DNA of 57,886 nt, from NCBI GenBank assembly GCA_022825925.1, contig JAJDVW010000154.1:1-57886 (forward strand). Direction: 5' to 3'. Position 1 is the stretch's first letter. Each line of letters begins with the position of its first letter. The stretch comes from Pseudomonadales bacterium. GTDB taxonomy: Bacteria > Pseudomonadota > Gammaproteobacteria > Pseudomonadales > Azotimanducaceae. Made by a program: the position numbers and the translations under genes. Of the stretch, positions 33,911 through 41,447 are shown piece after piece. The notes beneath the pieces are model-generated. The model was not told the DNA's origin, ran no database searches, and worked only from the letters and a program-made list of their open reading frames with translations.

Positions 33911-35337
33911 ATGATTTCGAAGTACCGGGCGAGCTGCCAGTCCGTGACCGTGCGTTCGGCTTCCCGCGTCTCCCAGTCGCGGCTCGCGACGTAGTGCTCG
34001 ACGAAGGCGTCGCCGAACAGCGCGCGGGCGGCCTCCGATTCCGCGAATCGCGCGTTCGCTTCGCGTAGCGTCGAGGGGAAGCGCAGGTTGTCCGGCAGGC
34101 CGTCCTCCGCGTCGTAGCCGTTCCCGACGACCGGCTCGGGCGGTTCGATGGCCTGCTCGATGCCGAGTACGGCGGCGCCGAGGGCGGCCGCCGCGGCGAG
34201 GTAGGGGTTGGCGTCGGCGCCGCTCACCCGACATTCGATGCGCTGGGCCGACGCGGCCCCGGTGATGACGCGAAACGCCGTGGTCCGGTTGTCGAATCCC
34301 CAGGTCGCGGCCGTCGGCGCCCAGGCGCCCTTCACGAGGCGCGTGTAGCTGTTGACGGTGGGCGCGAGCATGGTCAGGAGTTCCGGGACGTAACGCACCA
34401 GGCCGCCGACGGCGTGCCGCAGGAGGTCCGGCAACGCGGCGGCGTGGTGCCGGGCCGCGGGGTCTCTCCCTGCGAGGGGCACGCCCCTCGCGCTCCCCGG
34501 CTGAAGGCTCCCGGTGGCCCCGAACGCGTTGTCGCCGGCGTCGTCGAGCAGCGAGAAGTGGAAGTGGCCGCTCTGGCCGGGGTAGTCCATCGACCACTTG
34601 GCCATGAACGTGGCGATGGCTTCCCGTTTCGCGAAGAACACTTTGCTGAACGTCTTGAAGAGCGCGCCCCGGTCGGCGGGTGCGAGTCCGTTCGACGCGG
34701 CGAGGGCGCCTTCCCACACGCCGGGACCGGTCTCGCAGTGGAGGCCCTCGAGGGGCATGTCGATCTCGTCGCAGTAGTTCATCAGCCCGCGGAACAGGTC
34801 GGCGTTGCTCGACGCCCGCAGCACCGAGTAGCCGAAGTTGCCGGGCGTCAGCGGGCGCAGGTCGCGGTAGTGCTTCTCGCGTACGGTGTGGGGCGTCTCG
34901 TCGAACACGAAGAACTCGTACTCGAAGCCCGCCTTCAGGGCGAGGCCGTGGCGGGCCGCGCGGTCCAGGGTCCGGCGCAGCGTCGAGCGCGGACAGACGG
35001 GATGATAGGCATCGTCGCCACTCGCGAACTCCCCGATGAAGTAGGGCACGCCCTCGTCCGGCAGCCACCTTTCGGTGTCGACGACGAGCCGGTAGTCGGC
35101 GTCCGGGAACCCGGTGTGCCAGCCCGTGAACGCGCCGCCGTCATACAGTTCGTCGGCCACGTCCCAGCCGAACACGCAGTCGCAGAAGCCGCCGCCCTTG
35201 GCGAGCAGTCCGGCGAATTTCTCGAGGCTCACGTACTTGCCGCGAATCACCCCGTCGATGTCCGTGAGGCCCAGCTTGACCTGCCGGGCACCCCGTTCGC
35301 GATAGCCGGCGAGCTTCGCCGCCACGTCATCCGTCAC
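33907..35337 (-). CDS. Glutamine-synthetase-family gamma-glutamyl ligase
   Basis: A 476-residue protein with the N-terminal beta-grasp (QVKLGLTDIDGVIRGKYVSLEKF) and the catalytic domain of type I/III glutamine synthetases: GFEYEFFVFDE, the metal/ATP segment SGHFHFSLLDD, and ECRVSGADANPYLAAAAALG. This last motif and the IDGVIRGKYV start are typical of PuuA- and GlnA4-like ligases that glutamylate amines (polyamines, ethanolamine) instead of ammonia. The GTG at 35337 follows AGGGGA; upstream in-frame readings run into the DnaA-box gap. The adjoining amidotransferase supports an amine-utilisation role. No oxidase or aldehyde dehydrogenase is nearby. Confidence 0.82.
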   Translation of the reverse strand: MTDDVAAKLAGYRERGARQVKLGLTDIDGVIRGKYVSLEKFAGLLAKGGGFCDCVFGWDVADELYDGGAFTGWHTGFPDADYRLVVDTERWLPDEGVPYFIGEFASGDDAYHPVCPRSTLRRTLDRAARHGLALKAGFEYEFFVFDETPHTVREKHYRDLRPLTPGNFGYSVLRASSNADLFRGLMNYCDEIDMPLEGLHCETGPGVWEGALAASNGLAPADRGALFKTFSKVFFAKREAIATFMAKWSMDYPGQSGHFHFSLLDDAGDNAFGATGSLQPGSARGVPLAGRDPAARHHAAALPDLLRHAVGGLVRYVPELLTMLAPTVNSYTRLVKGAWAPTAATWGFDNRTTAFRVITGAASAQRIECRVSGADANPYLAAAAALGAAVLGIEQAIEPPEPVVGNGYDAEDGLPDNLRFPSTLREANARFAESEAARALFGDAFVEHYVASRDWETREAERTVTDWQLARYFEII

Positions 35338-35398
35338 TGTCCCGTCCCCCTCTCCGGCGTGGCCCGCACGCGGGCGGGGCCGGCTTTTGCATCCGGTC

Positions 35399-35613
35399 TG
35401 TGGATAACTCTCTTGTGGATAACTCTTTGGATAACCGATGCACACACGGCGCTATCCCGCGCCTGGCGCGGGCATCGCGATTTGGTCAAAAAACTGAACA
35501 ACACACGTATTCCCATGTGTTTTCAAGGGGTTGGCGCGGAACCTTGAACCGGGCTTTGGAATTCCGCCCGTAACCTACAAAGCAGGCGGCACATTCGGGC
35601 CACCTGTGCATAA
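35399..35613 (-). promoter_or_regulatory. DnaA-box cluster in a 315-base intergenic gap
   Basis: The gap 35338-35652 holds two perfect DnaA boxes (TTATCCACA on the minus strand) at 35399-35407 and 35414-35422, a near match (TTATCCAAA) at 35426-35434 and a fourth consensus box (TTATGCACA) at 35605-35613, all in one orientation. The first three are part of a tandem repeat (TGTGGATAACTCT). Between them is a moderately AT-rich stretch. The cluster may titrate DnaA, regulate the flanking genes, or mark a replication origin; the neighbours are not those of known origins. Confidence 0.6.
35488..35521 (-). terminator. Candidate terminator after the cnoX-like gene
   Basis: On the minus strand AACACA (35521-35516) pairs with TGTGTT (35505-35500), and after a short gap comes a run of six T (35493-35488). 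This is a weak intrinsic-terminator shape for transcripts arriving from the cnoX-like gene. Confidence 0.35.
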
Positions 35614-35652
35614 TCGGGCGGCTCCCGGGCCCCGGATCCGCGCGCGCGGCGC

Positions 35653-36504
35653 TCAGTGGAGGAACGCGAACATGCGGCGGCGGTACCGCTGGGCCACGTC
35701 CGAACCCTTGCCCATCGTGGCCATGATTCGGATCATCGTGGTCCGCCCCGCGTCGTCGCGGAACTTCCGGTCCGTCTGCAGGATCGCCATGCACTGGTCG
35801 AGGGCGTCGACGTAGTCGCCGGCGACGGCCTGGGTGATGGCCGCCTCGTAGCGCGCCTCGAGGTCGGCCCCGTTCGCGGCCACCCGCGAGAGGGCCGCGG
35901 CGCCGTCGAGCGACGCCGCTTCCCGGGCGAGTTCGAGGCGCATGGCGGGCCGCTCGCGTTCCGGCGTCTCGTCCGCAATCGAGGCGAGGACGCGCTCGGC
36001 GTCGTCGAGGTCGCCGCGGTGTACGAGGACATCGGCCCACTCCACCTTGAAGGCCGGGTTGTTCGGCTCGGCCTGGAGCGCGGCCTTGAGCACCTGGAGG
36101 GCGCCCTCCCAGTCCCGCGCCGCGGTGAACCGCTCGAGCTGGTCCTTCAGCCGCTCCGCGTCGGACATCGTCAGGCCCTCGACGAGCTGGCGCAGGACGG
36201 GTTCCCCCTGCGGCCCCTCGACCTGGTCGGCGATCTGGCCGTCGACGATGACCCGGATGCTGGGAATGCCCTGGACGCGGAGCTGCTGCGCAAGCTGCGG
36301 CGTGCTGGCGACATCGCACAGGGCCAGGGCGAACTTGCCCTGGTACTGGGTCGCCAGGTTCTCGAGGGCGCGCCTGGTGTCCGCCGCCGGGGGCACCTGG
36401 TCCGTCCAGAAGAGCAGGATGACCGGAACCTCGCGGGACCGGTCCACGACATCGGACTGGAACGATTCGAGGGCGACCTCGAAGACGTTCGGCCTGGCGT
36501 CCAT
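35653..36504 (-). CDS. Thioredoxin-like co-chaperone with TPR tail (CnoX/YbbN type), no active-site cysteines
   Basis: A 283-residue protein with a thioredoxin domain (about 1-110) and a helical TPR-like C-terminal half (about 115-283, with ALQVLKAALQAEPNNPAFKVEWADVL), the CnoX/YbbN architecture. CnoX protects unfolded proteins and hands them to GroEL or DnaK. The redox motif CGPC is replaced by VPPA (FWTDQVPPA), so it cannot do thiol exchange; cysteine loss is known in the family. The start is ATG 36504, 20 bases after the peroxiredoxin stop, so both may be made together under oxidative stress. Confidence 0.82.
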   Translation of the reverse strand: MDARPNVFEVALESFQSDVVDRSREVPVILLFWTDQVPPAADTRRALENLATQYQGKFALALCDVASTPQLAQQLRVQGIPSIRVIVDGQIADQVEGPQGEPVLRQLVEGLTMSDAERLKDQLERFTAARDWEGALQVLKAALQAEPNNPAFKVEWADVLVHRGDLDDAERVLASIADETPERERPAMRLELAREAASLDGAAALSRVAANGADLEARYEAAITQAVAGDYVDALDQCMAILQTDRKFRDDAGRTTMIRIMATMGKGSDVAQRYRRRMFAFLH

Positions 36505-36524
36505 GGCGCTGCGGGCGGCCGGGC

Positions 36525-37184
36525 TCAAGAGGGCTGGGGCACGATCCGGATGTACGGTTTCGGCGCCCGCCAGCCGTCCGGGTAGCGTTTCCTGGCCTCC
36601 TCGTCGGACACCGCCGGGACGATGATCACGTCCTCGCCGTGCCGCCAGTTGACGGGGGTCGCGACCTGGTGCGCCGCGGTGAGCTGGCACGAGTCGAGCA
36701 GCCGGAGTACCTCGTCGAAGTTGCGGCCGGTGCTCATCGGGTAGGTGAGCATGGCCTTGATCTGCTTGTCCGGCCCGATCACGAACACGGAGCGGACGGT
36801 GGCGTTGTCGACGGGCGTGCGGCCCTCGGACGTGTCGCCGGCGTCTTCCGGAAGCATGTCGTAGAGCTTCGCCACCTGGAGTTCCGGGTCGCCGATCAGC
36901 GGGTAGTTGACGGCGTTGCCCTGGGTCTCCTCGATGTCCTTCGACCAGGCGCCGTGGCTGTCCACCGGGTCCACCGAGAGTCCGATGATCTTGCAGTTGC
37001 GCGCGGCGAACTGCGGCTGGAGCCCTGCCATGTAGCCGAGTTCGGTGGTGCAGACCGGCGTGAAGTCCTTCGGGTGCGAGAACAGGATCGCCCAGCCGTC
37101 GCCGATCCACTCGTGAAAGCTGATTTCGCCCTGCGTGGTCTGGGCGGTGAAATCCGGTGCTTGGGAGTTGATTCTGAGAGACAT
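36525..37184 (-). CDS. 1-Cys peroxiredoxin (Prx6 type)
   Basis: A 219-residue thiol peroxidase. The peroxidatic cysteine is C45 in HPKDFTPVCTTELG; the following GLSVDPVDSHGAWSKDIEE and the long C-terminal domain (NWRHGEDVIIVPAVSDEEA; YPDGWRAPKPYIR) are signatures of the Prx6 group, which lacks a C-terminal resolving cysteine. It reduces hydrogen peroxide or organic peroxides with an external thiol. GGGAGGA precedes the ATG at 37184. It leads the cnoX-like gene. Confidence 0.92.
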   Translation of the reverse strand: MSLRINSQAPDFTAQTTQGEISFHEWIGDGWAILFSHPKDFTPVCTTELGYMAGLQPQFAARNCKIIGLSVDPVDSHGAWSKDIEETQGNAVNYPLIGDPELQVAKLYDMLPEDAGDTSEGRTPVDNATVRSVFVIGPDKQIKAMLTYPMSTGRNFDEVLRLLDSCQLTAAHQVATPVNWRHGEDVIIVPAVSDEEARKRYPDGWRAPKPYIRIVPQPS

Positions 37185-37281
37185 GCCCGTCCTCCCTGGA
37201 TCAGGGAGCCGAAGGCTATCACTCTTTCGCGGATTTTGGGTCGGGAAGGGGGGAGGCGGGTGGGGAGAGGGGCGAGCAGGC

Positions 37282-37611
37282 TCAGCGTGCCGTTTCGCGC
37301 CACTCCCGGACCGAGGTCGGACAGCGCAGGGCGCCGATCTCGGGGGCCGCGCGGGCATCCTCCGGGTAGCGCCGCGGGTTCGCGGCGTGGACCGTCTCGT
37401 TGCAGCGCTCGAGCATGCCCGCGAACGTGAGCCCGGAGTAGCTGTCCGTCTGGAACTCCAGGGAGCGGCACAGGCAGCTCTCGACGTTCTTCGCGTAGGA
37501 GACGCCGCGCGCTTCCTCGCTCTCGAGCGGCGAGCAGGCCACCACGGCGGCGAGCGCGACTGCCGTCGCGGCACGGGCCGGGAGCTTCGCCGGCACGTGG
37601 TGGCCCGACAC
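37282..37611 (-). CDS. Small predicted lipoprotein
   Basis: A 109-residue protein with an N-terminal hydrophobic segment (ARAATAVALAAVVAC) that ends in a lipobox-like VVAC, so the mature form may be a lipoprotein. The rest (SYAKNVESCLCRSLEFQTDSY; IGALRCPTSVREWRE) has three further cysteines (CLC, C) and no recognised family. A GTG at 37611 is used as start. It follows the alpha/beta hydrolase gene by 6 bases on the same strand. Function unknown. Confidence 0.55.
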   Translation of the reverse strand: MSGHHVPAKLPARAATAVALAAVVACSPLESEEARGVSYAKNVESCLCRSLEFQTDSYSGLTFAGMLERCNETVHAANPRRYPEDARAAPEIGALRCPTSVREWRETAR

Positions 37612-37617
37612 GCCCGC

Positions 37618-38334
37618 TCAGGGCGTGTGTGCTTCGAGGAACTCGATGACCGTGGCCACCGTTCCGTCCTCCGCGGGCGACTTCCACCGCTCCACCAGGG
37701 TGGCGTTCGGCGCGAGCGCGGCGATCTCCCGGGACGTGCTCTCCGGGTGGTACGGATCGCTGCCCATCAGCACCAGCATCGGCGTCTCGCAGGACGCCAC
37801 GAAGTCGCGACCCACGTTGAAGTCGAAGTCGCCGTCGTACATGTTGGAGCGGAAGCTCCGCCAGGCCGCTTCGTCCGCCTCGGGGTGATCCGGGGCGATG
37901 GCGTCTGCCCAGCCCTGGAACATCTCGTAGAAGATCTCGCGGTTGTCCTCGAAGCCGATCGACTGCTGCAGCACCGCGGACGCCACGCGCTCGGGCGCCG
38001 CCTGGATCAGGCCCAGGCAGTAGGGTCCGCCGATGCAGCCGCCGAGGAGGTGGGTGCGTTCGATGCCGAGGTGGTCGAGTAGCGCGATGTGGTCGGCGGT
38101 GTACGTGTGCCAGCCGTCGTCCGCGGACACGGGAGCGCGGGAGCGTCCGGCGTTGCGCTGGTCCATGGCGATGACGCGGAACCGGGTCGAGAGCTCGACG
38201 ATCGGGTTGAACTGGGACCCTTCCCAGAACGTCACGGCGGAGCGCATCCCGCCCGGCGCGAACAGGAGCACCGGGAACCCGGCGCCGTGGTCCTCGTAGT
38301 AGAGCGTGATGCCGTCGCGTTCGAAAATCGCCAT
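37618..38334 (-). CDS. Alpha/beta hydrolase with a cysteine nucleophile
   Basis: A 238-residue alpha/beta-hydrolase fold protein (LYYEDHGAGFPVLLFAPGG; FRVIAMDQRNAGRS; HLLGGCIGGPYCLGL). The nucleophile elbow reads GGCIGG, so C100 replaces the usual serine, as in dienelactone hydrolases. The acid residue is D193 (LMGSDPYHPES), but no histidine stands at the expected place near residue 220 (WKSPAEDGTV). It may use a different base, or be inactive as a hydrolase. GGAGG precedes the ATG at 38334. It is part of the minus-strand run from mutY to cnoX. Confidence 0.72.
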   Translation of the reverse strand: MAIFERDGITLYYEDHGAGFPVLLFAPGGMRSAVTFWEGSQFNPIVELSTRFRVIAMDQRNAGRSRAPVSADDGWHTYTADHIALLDHLGIERTHLLGGCIGGPYCLGLIQAAPERVASAVLQQSIGFEDNREIFYEMFQGWADAIAPDHPEADEAAWRSFRSNMYDGDFDFNVGRDFVASCETPMLVLMGSDPYHPESTSREIAALAPNATLVERWKSPAEDGTVATVIEFLEAHTP

Positions 38335-38377
38335 GATTGGTCCTCCGTGAGTCTTGTGGAACGTTGTCCGGCTGCCG

Positions 38378-38650
38378 TCAGTCCCGGGGCGGGACGTAGC
38401 CGGCCGGCCGCTCGTACGCCTCCCCGGCGAGGAAGCGCTTCATCTGGTCCGTGAGGAAGCGGCGCGCCTCGAGGTCCAGCATGTTGAGATGGCGCTCGTT
38501 GATGAGCATCGTCTGTACTTCCCGCCACTCGCCCCAGGCCCGGGCGGAAACGTTCTCGAAGATGTCCTGCCCCAGGGCGCCGGGCACGGGCGGCGCGTCC
38601 AGTCCCGGCAGCTCGGTACCGTACTTCCTGCAGAGGACGCTGCGGCTCAT
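38378..38650 (-). CDS. yggX: Fe(2+)-trafficking protein
   Basis: A 90-residue cytoplasmic protein. RSVLCRKYGTELPGLDAPP at the start, FENVSARAWGEWREVQTMLI and LNMLDLEARRFLTDQM are the hallmarks of YggX, with the single conserved cysteine C7. YggX helps protect iron-sulfur clusters against oxidation. Its ATG overlaps the mutY stop by 4 bases; the mutY-yggX gene pair is well known in gammaproteobacteria and makes sense because MutY carries a 4Fe-4S cluster. Confidence 0.93.
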   Translation of the reverse strand: MSRSVLCRKYGTELPGLDAPPVPGALGQDIFENVSARAWGEWREVQTMLINERHLNMLDLEARRFLTDQMKRFLAGEAYERPAGYVPPRD

Positions 38651-39783
38651 GGGCTCTTCCCGACGCTCTTCCCGGACGCGCCGCCCGAAGGGTGCGCGAG
38701 ATCGAGACCGAGGTCCAGCCCCGCGAGGAGCCGGCGCGCGACGCCCGAGAGCCCGATCTCGCGTCCGCCGCCGGGTTGGTACCAGGTGAAGCGCCCGTCC
38801 TCCGTCGCCGGCGGCCGCCGCCGGACCCACAGGTAGTGCGGCGCGACGTCGAGATGGAAGTGGGTGAAGGAGTGGCGGAAGGGCGGCGGGACGGCGCTGC
38901 GCTCGACGTCGATGTCCCACTCCCGGACGAAGGACCGCACGTCCTTGTCGAAGGGCCGCTCGACGGGCGACCAGAGCCCGCCCCAGACCCCGGCGGCGTC
39001 CCGTCGCTCCAGGAGGCACGCGCCGTCGGGGTCGATGAGCACGAAGACGCGAACGGCGCGCGCCGGCCGGTCCTTGCGCGGTGCGGGCGCGGGCAGTCGG
39101 TCCTGCATGCCGTTGGCGAACGCCGCGCATCGCGCGCGGACGGGGCAGGCGCCGCAGGCCGGAGCGGAACGCCGGCAGTGCGTGGCGCCGAAGTCCATGA
39201 TGGCCTGGGTGTAGTCGCCCGGACGGTCGGCCGGCGTGTGCCCTTCCGCGAACGACCAGAGCGCGGTTTCGGTGGCTGGCTCGCCGGGAGGACCGGCGAC
39301 GCCGTGGAAGCGGCAGAGCACGCGCCTGACGTTGGCGTCGAGTATCGGGACGGGCTTGCGGAACGCGATCGACAGGACTGCGCCGGCGGTCGAACGCCCG
39401 ATCCCGGGCAGGGCGGTCAGCGTTTCGAGGGTGTCCGGAAACGGCGCCTCGCCGTCGCCGGGGAGAGCCGCGGCGACGATCTGGCGGGCGGCGGCGTGCA
39501 GGTTGCGCCCGCGCGCGTAGTAGCCGAGGCCCGTCCACAGGTGCAGCACCTCGTCCAGTTCCGCGCCGGCCAGCGACCGCACGTCCGGGAAGCGGCGCAT
39601 GAACCGCTCGAAGTAGGGGACGACCGTCGTGACCTGGGTCTGCTGGAGCATCACTTCGGAGACCCAGACCCGGTAAGGCGTCTTCTCGACCTGCCAGGGC
39701 AGGTCGCGGCGTCCGTGCTCGTCGAACCACGCGAGCAGGCGGTCCGCGAACCAGGCGTCGACCGGAGAAGGATGCGGGTCCAC
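38647..39783 (-). CDS. mutY: A/G-specific adenine glycosylase
   Basis: A 378-residue DNA repair enzyme that removes adenine opposite 8-oxoguanine. The catalytic glutamate E43 is in VSEVMLQQTQV, the helix-hairpin-helix is LTALPGIGRSTAGAVLS, the catalytic aspartate D149 is in PILDANVRRVL, and the four 4Fe-4S cysteines are C203, C210, C213 and C219 (CRRSAPACGACPVRARC). The C-terminal NUDIX-like domain that recognises 8-oxoG covers about 230-365. The GTG at 39783 is the start. It is followed by yggX with overlapping codons and is divergent from a small hypothetical gene. Confidence 0.94.
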   Translation of the reverse strand: MDPHPSPVDAWFADRLLAWFDEHGRRDLPWQVEKTPYRVWVSEVMLQQTQVTTVVPYFERFMRRFPDVRSLAGAELDEVLHLWTGLGYYARGRNLHAAARQIVAAALPGDGEAPFPDTLETLTALPGIGRSTAGAVLSIAFRKPVPILDANVRRVLCRFHGVAGPPGEPATETALWSFAEGHTPADRPGDYTQAIMDFGATHCRRSAPACGACPVRARCAAFANGMQDRLPAPAPRKDRPARAVRVFVLIDPDGACLLERRDAAGVWGGLWSPVERPFDKDVRSFVREWDIDVERSAVPPPFRHSFTHFHLDVAPHYLWVRRRPPATEDGRFTWYQPGGGREIGLSGVARRLLAGLDLGLDLAHPSGGASGKSVGKSP

Positions 39784-39827
39784 GCCGGAAGGATACCGGT
39801 TCGCGATGCGCGAGCGGCGTGCGCGCC

Positions 39828-39833
39828 TATACT
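39828..39833 (+). promoter_or_regulatory. -10 box directly before a GTG start (leaderless)
   Basis: TATACT is followed after 7 bases (TGGGTGC) by the GTG start at 39841 of the next gene, which fits a leaderless transcript. The geometry is like that of the NUDIX gene. Confidence 0.4.
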
Positions 39834-39840
39834 TGGGTGC

Positions 39841-40239
39841 GTGAGCGATGTGGGCACCTGGGACCCGGGCGATCGGGTCACGTTGAGCGCGCGGCACCTC
39901 GAGTGCGTGCGCCGCGGCAGCACGCACTTGGAGGATGCGAACTTCGGCCTGGACGACGCGGAGCTGGAGTTGCTGGCGCCGCTGATGTCGCTCGATGCCG
40001 ATCAGTGGACGGCTGCGGCCCGGGAGCAGGACGCCGTCGAGCTGGTTGCCTGGATCCGGTTCTTCACCCTGGCGGAGACCCGGCTGCCGGGATTCGAGGC
40101 GGGCGCCAAGTCGCCGGTGATCCCGCTGGCCCGGTGGTTGCGCGAACGCGGCGAGTACCCGGTCGACCTCACCTCATGGATCAGGGCGCACTCCGACAAT
40201 CGCTTTCTTCCCCATGGGAGCCTGCTCGACCGTTTGTGA
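39841..40239 (+). CDS. Conserved-looking hypothetical protein
   Basis: A 132-residue soluble protein with a mix of helices and no signal peptide. Recognisable stretches are LSARHLECVRRGSTHLEDANF and LDDAELELLAPLMSLDADQW, then VAWIRFFTLAETRLPGFEAG and FLPHGSLLDRL at the end. I do not recognise a domain. The GTG start lies seven bases after a TATACT box. It is divergent from mutY; the even amino acid composition and G/C-rich third positions support a real gene. Confidence 0.6.
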   Translation: MSDVGTWDPGDRVTLSARHLECVRRGSTHLEDANFGLDDAELELLAPLMSLDADQWTAAAREQDAVELVAWIRFFTLAETRLPGFEAGAKSPVIPLARWLRERGEYPVDLTSWIRAHSDNRFLPHGSLLDRL

Positions 40240-40490
40240 CTTCGCGGGCCGGCGAGCCAAGGTCCTGGCGGCGGACTCAAGCAGCGCCGAGGTCTTGTAG
40301 TGCGGTCGTCAATCTCCCTTCGCAATCCTCGAACGACGTGGCTCCCCTTAGTCTGGTGGATCAGAACGTGCTCGCGGAGCGACTTGCTTCCGTGCAGGCC
40401 ATCGACCCGGAGACGCGACGGAACGTACGCGAGATTGTCTGGGCGGAGCCTCTCGAGGGCGGCTCCTGAACCCGCGTCTGGCCGGTGGCC
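40240..40490. other. 251-base gap; possible gene fragment
   Basis: In the plus strand, the frame ending at the TGA 40467-40469 reads LVDQNVLAERLASVQAID and PETRRNVREIVWAEPLEG, which looks protein-like, but no start codon with a ribosome site is seen and the frame upstream is out of step. It may be the remnant of a gene. Nothing else is visible. Confidence 0.25.
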
Positions 40491-41447
40491 TCAGGGGTCC
40501 ATGAGGTGACACTTCACGGTGTTTCCGCCCGCGGTCGTCTCGTTGGCGTGGTGCGCGATTGGTGGTGCAGACCGACAAACCTCCATCACATGCGGACACC
40601 GCCGATGAAACCGGCACCCCGACGGCGGATCGAGCGCCGTCGCGATCTCCCCGGTGACGTGCCCGCTCGCGCGCGGATGCGCCGGGTCGGGCCGAGGCAC
40701 GGCCGCCAGCAGCGCCTGCGTGTAGGGGTGCCGCGGCTCCGCGAAGACCTCCGCGCTCGGCCCGCTCTCCACGATCTCGCCGAGGTACATGACCCCAAGC
40801 CGGTCGCTCGTGTGTTCGACCAGCGCGAGATCGTGCGCGATCAGCAGGTACGACAGCGACAGCTCGTTCTGCAGGTCCTGCAGCAGGTTGAGGATCTGCG
40901 CGCGTATGGATACGTCGAGGGCGGAGACCGGTTCGTCCAGCACGATGAGCTCCGGCTGCGGCACCAGCGCCCGGGCGATGGCGATGCGCTGCCGCTGGCC
41001 GCCGGAGAATTCGTGTGGATAGAGGCGGGCGGCGTTCTCCGGCAACCCGACCAGTTCGAGGACCTCGGCGGTACGGGCCTGCACGGCGCGACCGCGCTCG
41101 CCGCGGGCGGTGAGGGGTTCGGAGAGGATCGTGCCGACGCGTAACCGGGGGTTGAGCGAGCTATAGGGGTCCTGGAAGACGGCCTGCACGCGGGCGCGGA
41201 AGCGGCGGCGTCCGGAGCGGTCGAGATCGGCGACGTCGGTACCGTCAAAGACGATGCGGCCCGCGTGCAGCCGTTCGAGGCCGAGGACGAGCTTGGCCAG
41301 CGTGCTCTTTCCGCACCCCGATTCACCTACGAGCGCAAACGTCTGCCCCGCCTCCACGGCGAGATCCACGCCGTCCACGGCCTTGAGCGCGCGCCCGCCG
41401 GGCATCGCGAAATGGCAGCTCACGCCGTGGAGGGCCAACAGGGTCAA
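40491..41447 (-). CDS. Peptide-type ABC transporter ATPase (DppF/OppF type)
   Basis: A 318-residue ATPase. Walker A is ALVGESGCGKST, the signature is FSGGQRQRIAIARAL and Walker B is LIVLDEPVSALD. The C-terminal oligopeptide-transporter extension contains HPYTQALLAAVP and a cysteine region (CRFHRRCPHVMEVC). The start is taken as the TTG at 41447, which overlaps the stop of the preceding ATPase gene and is preceded by GAGGA; no ATG is available near the domain. It is the last gene of the seven-gene transporter operon. Confidence 0.88.
   Translation of the reverse strand: MTLLALHGVSCHFAMPGGRALKAVDGVDLAVEAGQTFALVGESGCGKSTLAKLVLGLERLHAGRIVFDGTDVADLDRSGRRRFRARVQAVFQDPYSSLNPRLRVGTILSEPLTARGERGRAVQARTAEVLELVGLPENAARLYPHEFSGGQRQRIAIARALVPQPELIVLDEPVSALDVSIRAQILNLLQDLQNELSLSYLLIAHDLALVEHTSDRLGVMYLGEIVESGPSAEVFAEPRHPYTQALLAAVPRPDPAHPRASGHVTGEIATALDPPSGCRFHRRCPHVMEVCRSAPPIAHHANETTAGGNTVKCHLMDP

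Noticed and set aside
35338..35652. Calling the DnaA-box gap the replication origin
   Set aside because: The flanking genes are not dnaA, dnaN, gidA or parAB, and no long AT-rich unwinding element is seen; only a DnaA-binding cluster is supported.
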